Shown here piece by piece: positions 44,586-53,417 of a stretch of DNA of 64,000 bases. Position numbers and translations under genes: made by a program. Positions within the stretch are counted from its first letter, which is position 1; each line of letters begins with the position of its first letter. This DNA comes from Reyranella humidisoli (GTDB lineage Bacteria > Pseudomonadota > Alphaproteobacteria > Reyranellales > Reyranellaceae). The notes beneath the pieces were generated by a model, which saw nothing but the letters and a program-made list of their open reading frames with translations, was not told where the DNA came from and made no database searches. Where the stretch lies: contig NZ_JAHOPB010000001.1 in assembly GCF_019039055.1 (NCBI RefSeq), forward strand, positions 2,330,001-2,394,000. The letters run 5' to 3'.

Positions 44586-45653
44586 TCACGCCCACAGTGC
44601 CTTGACCTTCGGCAGCTCGGCCAATCCGCGTTCGTGGCCGTACTTCAGCAGGGGGCCGATCCACTTCGGATCCATGATGTTGTCGACATGCTGCGTGCCC
44701 GGCAGCAGGCCGGCGACGGTCAGCATGGTGCGCGTGCCGCCGGCTTCGAGGTCGCGGATCTCCTGCTGGAGTGTGTTGGGCATTCCGGAGGTGCGCAGGC
44801 CCTGCGTCACCGCCTGCGGACCACCGTCACTCAAGGAGATGACCAGCGCGCGCTTCACGCCGGTCACGACATCGGCATGCGTGCTGGTCTGGCAGATGCC
44901 GCCGTCCATGCACAGCCGGTCCTTCAGCCAGGTCGGTCCCATCGATCCCGGCAGGGACGAACTCGCCGCGCAGGCGACGTCGATGTGCAGGCCGGCGCTC
45001 GCCGAGACGACGATGCGCTCGCCGGTGTAGCAATCGTTTGCGGTCGTATGCAGCGCGGGCGAGGGCCAGATCGTGGGCCCGATCAGGCGATGCAGCGTGC
45101 TGAAGTACTTGTCGGTGCCGGCGGGATTGCGCGCGGCCATCGCGGCGCGGCCGATGTTGCGGATGGTCTCGAAGCTCGCATCCCGGGCGTCGACCGCGAG
45201 CTTACGCGCACGCTCCTGGCTGGGATTGGCCTGCAGCGCCGGCACCAGCTCGGCAAAGAGCTTGGGAAAACTGGCGAAGATGTCGAGTTCGCCCGTGAGC
45301 CGCCACAGCCGGCCGCTGGTCAGGACGGCGCCGGCGATGGAGCCTGCCGAGGTGCCGACGACGACATCGGCCGTCGCGAGGTCGACTCCGTTCTGCTTCA
45401 GGGCGTGGAAATAGCCCATCATCCAAGAGACGAGATAGGCGCCGCCGCCGCCCAGCACGAGGCCGCGCTCCTTCCCGAGACCGGGCGAGGGCGTGTAGGG
45501 AATCGGATGCGCCAGCCCGTCGTTCCAGCCGGCCGGTGTTGCCCCGGCCGCCACCGGTGCCTGCGCGAGAGCCGGGCGTCCGAGCGCGGTGGCGGCAGCG
45601 AGCGTTCCGGCGGCGATGAGGCCGCGCCGGCCGAACTTCTCTGCGACGGTCAT
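44586..45653 (-). CDS. Tat-exported patatin-like phospholipase
   Basis: The 355 aa protein has a twin-arginine signal (GRRGLIAAG, residues 8-16, then an Ala-rich stretch cleaved near ALAQA). The patatin fold follows: glycine loop LVLGGGGAY (residues 65-73), Ser nucleophile S102 in GTSAGS, and catalytic Asp D250 in MDGGI. It probably hydrolyses lipids in the periplasm or outside. The preceding gene ends 14 bp upstream. Patatins carrying Tat signals are less common than cytosolic ones. Confidence 0.87.
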   Translation of the reverse strand: MTVAEKFGRRGLIAAGTLAAATALGRPALAQAPVAAGATPAGWNDGLAHPIPYTPSPGLGKERGLVLGGGGAYLVSWMMGYFHALKQNGVDLATADVVVGTSAGSIAGAVLTSGRLWRLTGELDIFASFPKLFAELVPALQANPSQERARKLAVDARDASFETIRNIGRAAMAARNPAGTDKYFSTLHRLIGPTIWPSPALHTTANDCYTGERIVVSASAGLHIDVACAASSSLPGSMGPTWLKDRLCMDGGICQTSTHADVVTGVKRALVISLSDGGPQAVTQGLRTSGMPNTLQQEIRDLEAGGTRTMLTVAGLLPGTQHVDNIMDPKWIGPLLKYGHERGLAELPKVKALWA

Positions 45654-45667
45654 TGAGTTCCCTTCGA

Positions 45668-46912
45668 TCAGGCGACCAGCATAGCGGCCCAGGCTGCGGC
45701 CAGCATCAGCAGCTGGCCCGGCACGACATAGAGGGCGAAACGCGGACCGCCCGCGCTGAAGGCGAACACCATCTTGGTGATGGTATTGGTCGAGAAGGCG
45801 GCCAGAACGGGGATCACGGCGGCTGTCGGCAGGAGGCGGCCTTCGGCGACCAGCGACGCGACCGATATGGCCGGCGCATGCGTGTCGGCGAACCCGGCGG
45901 CGCCGGCTGCCAGGATGACGCCAGCCTCGCCCATCCAGTCCTGCAGGGCGGCCGCCAACAGAAGCACGGCGGCAAGGATTGCCGCGAAGACCAGCGCCGT
46001 CTTCAGGCTGAAGGCGTTGCCCGCCGTTTCCTCGACCGTGCCGCGGTCCTGTCGCAATGCCCACAGGATCAAGGCGCCGCCATAGAGGATGGCGACAGCG
46101 CCGGCGAAGAGCAGCGGCATCGCGAGAGCCTTCAGGGCCTCGAGATCGGTGGCGCCGATCAGCAGCCCGAGCTGCACCACGGTCGCGAGCGAGGAGAGCG
46201 CGGCCCCGGCCGCCGCCGGCCTCGTCAGGCGCGGCTCCTTGGCGGCGCGCGCGCCCATCGCGCCGATGGTCGCCGAGCTGGAGATGAAGCCCGAGGCGAG
46301 GCCGGCCAGCGGCAGGCCGAATCGCGGCCCCACGATTCGGACCGCGATATAGCCAAGGGCACCGACGCCCATCACCAGGATCACCACCAGCCAGATGGTG
46401 CGCAGGTTCAGCGCGCCGTAGGGACCGATCGGATGATCGGGCAGCAGCGGCAGCACGACCAGCGTGGCGCCGGCGAAGATCAGCAGGTCGTGCAACTCCC
46501 CGTCGGTCAACATCGAGCGCACGAAGCGATGCAGCGCTTCGCGGGAATTGAGCAGCACGGCGACCACCACGCCGACGCCGGCGGCGAAGCCCGGCTCGCG
46601 GATGGCGAGCCCGCCCAGCAAGGTCGTGGCGACCAGCGCCGTCTCCGTCGTCAGGCCGGGGTCGTTGTCGCGCGCGTGCCAGTAGGAGAGGCCGGCGAAG
46701 GTCGCCACGCCCAGGACGATCGCGGCCAGGAGGATTTCGCCGCCGGCTGCGGCTCCGATCGCGCCGGAGAGCGAGGCGAGCGTGAAGGTGCGCAGCCCCG
46801 CGGCCCCCCGGCCCGGCCCTTCGCCCTTCTTGCGCTCGCGGTCGATGCCAATCAACAGGCCGACGCCGAGGGCGACGACGAAGCCGAGGATGAGCGAGTG
46901 GGGTTCGAACAT
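45668..46912 (-). CDS. MgtC/SapB family, DUF4010 membrane protein
   Basis: The 414 aa protein has an N-terminal MgtC-like domain: LGVGLLIGIDRERKKGEG (residues 15-32), GLRTFTLASLSGAIG and LTTETALVATTLLGGLA, then a DUF4010 domain with several more helices (FSTNTITKMVFAF near the end). There are about 12 hydrophobic segments. The role is unknown; MgtC relatives act under low Mg or acid. It is the first gene of the operon with patatin, isochorismatase and a hydrolase. Confidence 0.87.
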   Translation of the reverse strand: MFEPHSLILGFVVALGVGLLIGIDRERKKGEGPGRGAAGLRTFTLASLSGAIGAAAGGEILLAAIVLGVATFAGLSYWHARDNDPGLTTETALVATTLLGGLAIREPGFAAGVGVVVAVLLNSREALHRFVRSMLTDGELHDLLIFAGATLVVLPLLPDHPIGPYGALNLRTIWLVVILVMGVGALGYIAVRIVGPRFGLPLAGLASGFISSSATIGAMGARAAKEPRLTRPAAAGAALSSLATVVQLGLLIGATDLEALKALAMPLLFAGAVAILYGGALILWALRQDRGTVEETAGNAFSLKTALVFAAILAAVLLLAAALQDWMGEAGVILAAGAAGFADTHAPAISVASLVAEGRLLPTAAVIPVLAAFSTNTITKMVFAFSAGGPRFALYVVPGQLLMLAAAWAAMLVA

Positions 46913-47109
46913 GGACTTTCTCGGGCCGCGCCCGTCGTTGCCGGCGCCGATACTAGCAAGCAAGCGACCGGTTCGTCCTGTTCGCTGGCGAGCTCGCTTT
47001 TCCGGCGAGTGCACCAGCAGGCAATCCAATTTTTCTGTTACTGAAGTAGTATGAATTGTCCCAACAATGTAAGCGCCGGATGATCGTCGCCACGGAAGGG
47101 GAGCATCGG
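46913..47109. promoter_or_regulatory. divergent promoter region, MgtC and sulfatase-family genes
   Basis: This 197-bp gap has an AT-rich stretch at about 47028-47075, unusual for the window, and a short inverted repeat ATTGT-CCCA-ACAAT (about 47055-47068). The gap probably carries promoters for both genes. I see no further structure. Confidence 0.45.
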
Positions 47110-48645
47110 ATGGTCACCCGGAGGAACATCCTCTTCATCGTCATCGATCAGTGGCGCGCAGATGCGCTGGGCTGCGCCGGCAATCCCGTGCTGAAGACTC
47201 CGAACCTGGACCGACTGGCTGCAGATGGTGTGCTCTGCCGGCGGCACTTCGTGCAGGCCGCTCCGTGCGGGCCCTCGCGCGCGGCGCTGCTGACCGGCAC
47301 CTATCAGCACAATAACGGCGTAATGCGGAACGGCACGCCGCTGGCGCGGCGCTTTACCAACATCGCCCTTGAATGCCGCAAGGCCGGATACGATCCGGCC
47401 CTGTTCGGCTACACCGATACGACCGCCGATCCGACCGGGCTGCCGCCCGACGATCCGGCATTGCGGACATACGAATCGGTGATGCCCGGTTTCGCGCCCG
47501 AACTGCACCTGCCGGAACTGCCCTATCCGTGGATGGCCGACCTCAAGGCGAAGGGCTATGACTTTGCAGACGACGTCACCGAGATCTACCGGCCGGCCGC
47601 GCCGGCTGGCGATCGCGGGCCGACGTTTCCACCCGCGCGCTTCAAGGCCGAGGACAGCATCACCGCCTTCCTCACCGACCGGCTCCTCGACTTCATCTCG
47701 CTGAGGCGCAACGGTTCGTGGTTCGCGCATGCGGCCTACATCCGGCCGCATCCTCCCTTCATCGCGCCCGCGCCCTACAACAGCCTCTACGATCCCGCCG
47801 ACATGGCACCGCCGCGCCGCGCCGCCACGGCCGAACGGGAGGGCGCGCAGCATCCGCTGCTGGCGAGCTATCTCCGCTCGCAGAGCCTCGCGAGCTACTT
47901 CGTCACCGGGCAGGGGCTGGTCGCCGATCTCAGCGACACCGATCTCGCGCAGTTGCGCGCCACCTACTACGGCATGGTGCAGGAGGTCGACGACCAGGTC
48001 GGCCGCCTGATCGACCGGCTGAAGGAGTGGGGGCTCTACGACGACACGCTGATCGTCGTGACGTCCGATCATGGCGAACTGCTGGGCGACCACTGGATGC
48101 TCGGCAAGCAGGGCTATTTCGACGAGGCCTACAACGTGCCGCTGATCGTGCGCGATCCGCGGGCCACGGCCGATGCCACGCGCGGTACCCGGATCGAGCG
48201 ATTCACCGAGGCGGTGGACGTGATGCCGACCGTCCTCGACTGGCTCGGCCTCGACATTCCACGGCAGTGCGACGGCCGCTCCCTGTTGCCGTTTCTCCAT
48301 GGGAAGGCGCCGGCGGACTGGCGCCGGGAAGCTCATTGGGAGTTCGACTTCCGTGGCCTGGGCGCCGCGGACTCGGAGGTCGCGCTCGGCCTGCCAATGG
48401 ATGCCTGTTCGCTGGCCGTCATCCGCGACGAACGTTTCAAGTATGTCCACTTCGCGGCCCTGCCGCCGCTGTTCTTCGATCTCGCAGCCGATCCGCACTG
48501 TCTGAACGACCTCTCCCGCGATCCGGCCGCGGCGCCGGCGATGCTCGCCTATGCACAGAAGATGCTGTCGTGGCGCATCCTTTCCAGCGGCCGCGACTTC
48601 ACCGGCATGCATGCTTCGTCCGAGGGGCTCCACGTCCGTCCCTGA
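47110..48645 (+). CDS. phosphonate monoester hydrolase / sulfatase family enzyme
   Basis: The 511 aa enzyme resembles rhizobial phosphonate monoester hydrolase. The shared landmarks are VIDQWRAD (D13), APCGPSR with nucleophile C53 (C-x-P-S-R, converted to formylglycine), IRPHPPFIAPAPYN, TSDHGELLGDHWMLGKQGYF and the C-terminal HFAALPPLFFDL. It hydrolyses phosphonate or phosphate mono- or diesters, with sulfatase side activity. The ATG at 47110 has AAGGGGAG upstream. No formylglycine-generating enzyme is in the window. It may also be an arylsulfatase. Confidence 0.85.
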   Translation: MVTRRNILFIVIDQWRADALGCAGNPVLKTPNLDRLAADGVLCRRHFVQAAPCGPSRAALLTGTYQHNNGVMRNGTPLARRFTNIALECRKAGYDPALFGYTDTTADPTGLPPDDPALRTYESVMPGFAPELHLPELPYPWMADLKAKGYDFADDVTEIYRPAAPAGDRGPTFPPARFKAEDSITAFLTDRLLDFISLRRNGSWFAHAAYIRPHPPFIAPAPYNSLYDPADMAPPRRAATAEREGAQHPLLASYLRSQSLASYFVTGQGLVADLSDTDLAQLRATYYGMVQEVDDQVGRLIDRLKEWGLYDDTLIVVTSDHGELLGDHWMLGKQGYFDEAYNVPLIVRDPRATADATRGTRIERFTEAVDVMPTVLDWLGLDIPRQCDGRSLLPFLHGKAPADWRREAHWEFDFRGLGAADSEVALGLPMDACSLAVIRDERFKYVHFAALPPLFFDLAADPHCLNDLSRDPAAAPAMLAYAQKMLSWRILSSGRDFTGMHASSEGLHVRP

Positions 48646-48691
48646 CGCAACAAAGCGGCCCGACGCGGCTTGGGCGCGTCGGTGGCGTCAG
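48642..48691. terminator. nested hairpin between converging genes
   Basis: Outer arms CTGACGC and GCGTCAG (48642-48648, 48685-48691) and inner arms CCGACGCG and CGCGTCGG (48660-48667, 48675-48682) stack around the two stop codons (48645 and 48688). No T run is seen. It may terminate both directions. Confidence 0.5.
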
Positions 48692-49872
48692 CGGACCGTG
48701 CCGCTCGCGCGCACCAGCATCACGGTGGCGACGAGGGCAATCATTCCGATCACGAACGTGACGGCGAGCACGCCCTGGGCGCCGTAGTTGGCCATCACCG
48801 CGGCGAGCACCGGCGGGGCGGCGGCCGAGACGATGCCCTGCGGCAGGGCGAGGCGGCCGAGATAGGTGCCGAACTGGGCGCGTCCGAACAAGGCGAGCGG
48901 CAGCGTGGCGCGCAGGACCGCCTTCAGGCCGTTGGCGATGCCGTAGGCGACGAGGCAGAGCAGGGCGACCGCGAAGTTGCCACCGGCCAGAAAGGCGAGC
49001 CCGAGACCCAGCGGCAGGACGGCGGCGGCAAACAATGTCGAAGAGCTGATCGCGTAACGATGGCCGAACACGAGTTCGACAACCCGCACGGCGACCTGCG
49101 CCGGTCCGATCAGCGAGGCGAGCAGCAGGGCGGAAGCAGGATCGTGACCCAGCCCGCGCATCACGCCGATCGCGTGCACGATGAAGCCGGTGAAAATGAA
49201 AGCGCCACAGGAGAAGGCGACCGCCAGCAAGAGGAAGATGCGTTTGGTGTGATCCGAGGGCGGTGGCGTGGGCGTCGCGCCGGCCGCCGCGTGCGTGCCG
49301 ACTTTCGGCCGGCCAGGCAGCACCAGCAGATGGACCGGCGCGCAGACCAGGAGATGGATCGCGGCATAGACGAGCAATACGCCGCGCCAGCTCAGGAATG
49401 TTTCGAGTGCCTCGGAGAGCGGCCAGAAAACGGTCGAGGCGAATCCGCCGATGATGGCGAGAACAGCGATCGCCTGGCGTGCGCGGCTGCCCGCGATCTG
49501 TGCCAGCGCGATGCTGGCCGGCGTGTTCAACGCCAGGGTCGAGGCGATGCCCATGGCGGCCCAGCACAGCAGGTAGCTCACGAGTCCTTGCGAGAAGGAA
49601 AGCGCGGCGAGCGACAGCGCGTAGACGATCGACCCGATGGCCATCACCGAGCGCGCGCCCGTGCGGTCGAGCAATCGGCCGACCCGTGGCGCGAAGAGGG
49701 CGCCGACGCCGAACATCACGGTGATGCCGCCATAGACGACCTCGCTCGGAAGGTCGAGGTCGCGCTCGAAGTGGCGGCCCAGCACCGAAGGCATCAGGAA
49801 GGTGGTGCCCCAGCCCACGATCTGGGTGAGGCAAAGCCCGACGGTCGCCTTGGCCGCTGCCGTGACTTTCAC
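48688..49872 (-). CDS. MFS transporter
   Basis: The 394 aa protein has about 12 hydrophobic helices with a central loop (about residues 195-215). GRLLDRTGARSVMAIG follows helix 2, a motif-A-like segment typical of MFS. It starts with a GTG overlapping the stop codon of mtnA (GTGA), so translation is coupled. Being in the E1-mtnA operon, it may move a methionine-pathway compound; that is inference. Confidence 0.87.
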   Translation of the reverse strand: MKVTAAAKATVGLCLTQIVGWGTTFLMPSVLGRHFERDLDLPSEVVYGGITVMFGVGALFAPRVGRLLDRTGARSVMAIGSIVYALSLAALSFSQGLVSYLLCWAAMGIASTLALNTPASIALAQIAGSRARQAIAVLAIIGGFASTVFWPLSEALETFLSWRGVLLVYAAIHLLVCAPVHLLVLPGRPKVGTHAAAGATPTPPPSDHTKRIFLLLAVAFSCGAFIFTGFIVHAIGVMRGLGHDPASALLLASLIGPAQVAVRVVELVFGHRYAISSSTLFAAAVLPLGLGLAFLAGGNFAVALLCLVAYGIANGLKAVLRATLPLALFGRAQFGTYLGRLALPQGIVSAAAPPVLAAVMANYGAQGVLAVTFVIGMIALVATVMLVRASGTVR

Positions 49873-50969
49873 GCCGCGTGTGACCGCTCGGGATAGAGCG
49901 ACAGCAGGCCGGCCTCGCTGGCGTCGCAGACGCCGCGCTCGGTGATCAACGCCGTCACGAGACGTGCCGGCGTCACGTCGAAGGCGGGATTGGCGCCGGC
50001 GCTGCCCTCGGGAAGGATCTGCACTGTTGCGAGTTCACCGGTCTCGGTGCGTCCCGTCATGTGCGACAGTTCGCGGGCGCTGCGCTCCTCGATCGGAATG
50101 TCGCGCACGCCGTCGGCGATCGTCCAGTCGATGGTCGGATAGGGCAGGCCGACATAGAAGGGCACGCCGTTGTCGTGCGCCGCCAGCGCCTTCAGGTAGG
50201 TGCCGATCTTGTTGCAGACGTCGCCGCCGCGCGTCGTGCGGTCGGTGCCGGTGATGACGAAATCGACCTGGTCGTGCTGCATCAGGTGGCCGCCGGCATT
50301 GTCTGCGATGACCGTGTGGGGCACGCCGTGCTTGCTCAGTTCCCATGCCGTCAGGCTGGCGCCCTGATTGCGTGGCCGCGTTTCGTCGACCCAGACGTGG
50401 ATGGGGATGCCGGCATCGTGCGCCTGGTAGATCGGCGCCAATGCCGTGCCCCAGTCCACGGTGGCCAGCCAGCCCGCGTTGCAGTGGGTGAGGGCGTTGA
50501 TGCGGCCGCTACTGTCGCGTGGCTTGAGTTTGCGGATCAGGCCCAGCCCGTTCTCGCCGATGCGGCGGCAGATCTCGGCATCCTCGTCGCAGATCTCGGC
50601 GGCGCGACGATAGGCGGCCTCGCGCCGCTGGGCGGGCGGCAACGGTGCCAGCAGCGCGCGCAGATCGTCGAGCGCCCAGCGCAGGTTCACCGCCGTCGGT
50701 CGCGACTCCAGCAGCACCGTGTAGGCGCGCGCCAGCATCGCGTCGGACGGATCGGCCGCCATTGCGAGCGCCATGCCGTAAGCCGCGGCCGCGCCGATCA
50801 GCGGCGCGCCGCGCACGATCATGGTGCGGATCGCGACCTCGGCATCCTCCATCGTGCGGAAATCGCGCACCACGAAACGATGGGGCAGCAGGGTCTGGTC
50901 GATGGCCTGGACGGTCGTGCCGTCGGCGCCGAGCCAGATGGTGCGATAAGGCGTGCCGTCTACTTTCAC
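49869..50969 (-). CDS. mtnA: methylthioribose-1-phosphate isomerase
   Basis: The 366 aa enzyme of methionine salvage isomerises 5-methylthioribose-1-phosphate to the ribulose form. The eIF2B-like fold is evident: VRGAPLIGAAAAYGMALA early, THCNAGWLATVDWGTAL with the catalytic Cys, and ITGTDRTTRGGDVCNKIGTY with the catalytic Asp. Start is a GTG nine bases after the E1 stop codon. No other salvage gene is nearby. Confidence 0.92.
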   Translation of the reverse strand: MKVDGTPYRTIWLGADGTTVQAIDQTLLPHRFVVRDFRTMEDAEVAIRTMIVRGAPLIGAAAAYGMALAMAADPSDAMLARAYTVLLESRPTAVNLRWALDDLRALLAPLPPAQRREAAYRRAAEICDEDAEICRRIGENGLGLIRKLKPRDSSGRINALTHCNAGWLATVDWGTALAPIYQAHDAGIPIHVWVDETRPRNQGASLTAWELSKHGVPHTVIADNAGGHLMQHDQVDFVITGTDRTTRGGDVCNKIGTYLKALAAHDNGVPFYVGLPYPTIDWTIADGVRDIPIEERSARELSHMTGRTETGELATVQILPEGSAGANPAFDVTPARLVTALITERGVCDASEAGLLSLYPERSHAA

Positions 50970-50978
50970 GCCGCCACT

Positions 50979-53324
50979 TTAGACGGCGCGTGCCACCGCG
51001 TCGATTATCGCCGCCGAATCGAGCCCGTAGGTTCGATAGAGATCGGGGATGTCGCCGGACTGGCCGAACTTCTCGATGCCGAGCGGCACCACCCGCTGGC
51101 CGCGCACCGAACCCAGCCACGACAGCGCCAGCGGATGGCCGTCCATCACCGTCACGATGCGCGCATCGCGCGACAGGGGTGCCAGCAGCCGCTCGATCGG
51201 GCTCATCGACCGGTCGACCAGACCCGCCGTGCGGCCGCGATTTCGCTGCGCAGCCAGCCAATCGGTGTGCAGCCGGTCGGGCGAGGTGAGCACCAGCAGG
51301 CCGGCGCCGCCAAAGTCGCGCGCGATGCTTTCATGCGCGGCGACGGCCTCGGGCGTCACCGCGCCCATGGCGACGATGGCCACGTCGGCGCCTTCCTCGG
51401 GCGGGGCGTACCAGTAGCCGCCGGAAACGATGTCGCTCTGCTGGTCCGGCGTCAGCGTGCGCTCGGGCTGTGCGAGGCTGCGCGTCGACAGGCGCAGGTA
51501 GATCGAGCCGCCATTCTCCTGCTGCATGTACTCGAAGCCGTGGCGCATCAGCACCGCCAGCTCGTCGACATAGGCCGGCTCGTAACTGACGAGGCCGGGC
51601 TGTCCCATCCCGATCAGCGGCGTATGGATACTCTGATGCGCGCCGCCTTCGGGGGCGAGCGTCACGCCCGACGGCGTCGCCACCAGCATGAAGCGGGAAT
51701 CCTGGTAGCAGGCATAGTTCAGCGCATCGAGGCCGCGCGCGATGAACGGGTCGTAGAGCGTGCCGATCGGCAGCAGGCGCGCGCCGAACAGCTGGTGGCT
51801 GAGGCCCATCGCGGCGAGCTGGATGAACAGGTTGTTCTCGGCGATGCCCAGTTCGACATGCTGGCCCTTCGGCGTCTGGCGCCACAGCTGAGCCGACACG
51901 ACCTTCAGCTCGCGGAACACGTCCTCGGCCTCGGTGTGGCCGAACAGGCCGCGCCGGTTCACCCAGGCGCCGAGGTTGGTCGAGACCGTGACGTCTGGCG
52001 AGGTCGTGACGATGTGGCGGGCGAGCTCGCCGTCTTCCGACGCGATCGCGTTCAGGATCTTGCCGAACCCTTCCTGCGTGCTCGACTTCTTGTCATTGGG
52101 CTTTGTGAGCTGCGCCGGGATGGCGACGACCGGCGCCTCGGTGCGGCGTCGGCCCTCGGCGTTGAACGGGGCGGCGTCGAGGAAGGCCTGCAGATCGGCC
52201 GGCGCGGAGGTGAGGCCCGCGAACTTGTCCCACTCCTGCCCGTCCTCGATCCCCATGCCTTTCTTGAAGCCCGCCATCTGGTCGAGCGTCATCAGGCCGG
52301 AGTGATTGTCCTTGTGGCCGGCGAAGGGCAGGCCCTGGCCCTTGATCGTGTAGGCGATGAAGCAGGTCGGCGTGTCGTCGTTCACGCCCTCGAAGGCGTC
52401 GACCACGGCCTGCATGTCGTTGCCGGCCAGGTTGGTCATCAGCCTGTGCAGCGAGGCGTCGTCATGCTGCTCGAGGATGCGGCGGATGCCGGGATACTGG
52501 TTGAGATCGCGCGTCAGCGCCTCGCGCCAGCCGGCGCCGCCCTTGAACACCAGCGCCGAGTAGAGCGAGTTGGGGCAGGCGTCGATCCACTCGCGCAGAT
52601 GCGCGCCGTCGGGCTGCGTGAAGGAGGTCTCCAGCAGCTTGCCGTATTTCAGCGTGACGACCCGCCAGCCGACCAGCTCGAACATCTCCGCGACCCGGCC
52701 GAACAGCCGGTCGTTCACCACGCCGTCGAGGCTCTGGCGATTGTAGTCGATCACCCACCACAGGTTCCGGACGTCGTGCTTCCAGCCTTCGAGCAGCGCC
52801 TCGAAGATGTTGCCCTCGTCGAGCTCGGCGTCGCCGACCAGCGCCACCATGCGTCCCGTCGGCCGCTTGCCGTCACCGAGGTTCTTGAGACGCACATAGT
52901 CCTGCACGATCGACGAGAACAGCGTCATGGCGACGCCGAGGCCGACCGAGCCGGTCGAGAAATCGACGTCGTCCACGTCCTTGGTGCGCGACGGATAGGA
53001 TTGCGCGCCGCCCAGTGCGCGGAAGCGTTCGAGCTTTTCGCGGGTCTGGTGTCCGAACAGGTACTGGATGGCGTGGAACACCGGCGAGGCGTGCGGCTTC
53101 ACCGCGATGCGATCCTCCGGCCGCAGCACCGAGAAGTAGAGCGCCGACAGCACCGTCGCCAGCGAGGCGCAGGAGGCCTGGTGGCCGCCGACCTTCAGGC
53201 CGTCGCGATTGGGACGGATGTGGTTGGCGTGATGGATCGTCCAGGCGCTGAGCCACAGCACCTTGCGTTCCAATTCACGGAGGAGGCGGAGGCGCTGGAC
53301 GGGGGCGAGAGTGCTCATTGCCAA
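50979..53324 (-). CDS. homodimeric E1 2-oxoacid dehydrogenase (MdeB-like)
   Basis: The 781 aa thiamine-diphosphate enzyme resembles AceE-type E1 but is about 100 residues shorter. It has GDAELDEGNIFEAL (TPP-Mg motif, about residues 165-178), HGFEYMQQENGG and the catalytic region near LGIAENNLF. It resembles MdeB of Pseudomonas, a 2-oxobutyrate dehydrogenase linked to methionine catabolism and divergent from an Lrp regulator, as here. No E2/E3 is nearby. Start: AGGAG lies six bases before a TTG at 53324; an ATG two codons later (53318) is the alternative. Confidence 0.82.
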   Translation of the reverse strand: MAMSTLAPVQRLRLLRELERKVLWLSAWTIHHANHIRPNRDGLKVGGHQASCASLATVLSALYFSVLRPEDRIAVKPHASPVFHAIQYLFGHQTREKLERFRALGGAQSYPSRTKDVDDVDFSTGSVGLGVAMTLFSSIVQDYVRLKNLGDGKRPTGRMVALVGDAELDEGNIFEALLEGWKHDVRNLWWVIDYNRQSLDGVVNDRLFGRVAEMFELVGWRVVTLKYGKLLETSFTQPDGAHLREWIDACPNSLYSALVFKGGAGWREALTRDLNQYPGIRRILEQHDDASLHRLMTNLAGNDMQAVVDAFEGVNDDTPTCFIAYTIKGQGLPFAGHKDNHSGLMTLDQMAGFKKGMGIEDGQEWDKFAGLTSAPADLQAFLDAAPFNAEGRRRTEAPVVAIPAQLTKPNDKKSSTQEGFGKILNAIASEDGELARHIVTTSPDVTVSTNLGAWVNRRGLFGHTEAEDVFRELKVVSAQLWRQTPKGQHVELGIAENNLFIQLAAMGLSHQLFGARLLPIGTLYDPFIARGLDALNYACYQDSRFMLVATPSGVTLAPEGGAHQSIHTPLIGMGQPGLVSYEPAYVDELAVLMRHGFEYMQQENGGSIYLRLSTRSLAQPERTLTPDQQSDIVSGGYWYAPPEEGADVAIVAMGAVTPEAVAAHESIARDFGGAGLLVLTSPDRLHTDWLAAQRNRGRTAGLVDRSMSPIERLLAPLSRDARIVTVMDGHPLALSWLGSVRGQRVVPLGIEKFGQSGDIPDLYRTYGLDSAAIIDAVARAV

Positions 53325-53379
53325 CGGATACTCCTGACGAGCTGGAAGGTCCTTGCGTTCAGGTCGCCGAACGGGCTGT

Positions 53380-53405
53380 ATAGGGTAGAACTATCCTCGA
53401 TAGGG
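53380..53405. promoter_or_regulatory. candidate Lrp-type operator in divergent gap
   Basis: The segment holds an inverted repeat AGGGTAG-AA-CTATCCT (53382-53397, 6 of 7 pairs) and a second ATAGGG at 53400-53405, repeating 53380-53385 at 20 bp. It lies between the E1 start (53324) and the Lrp start (53418), where an autoregulating Lrp protein would bind. Confidence 0.5.
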
Positions 53406-53417
53406 ACGTTTTGAGCA

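Noticed and set aside
50061..53414. 1117-codon open frame on the plus strand
   Set aside because: It is the mirror of the E1 and mtnA genes, whose motifs are clear. High GC leaves the antisense frame free of stops; the translation is His/Arg/Ala-rich without domains.
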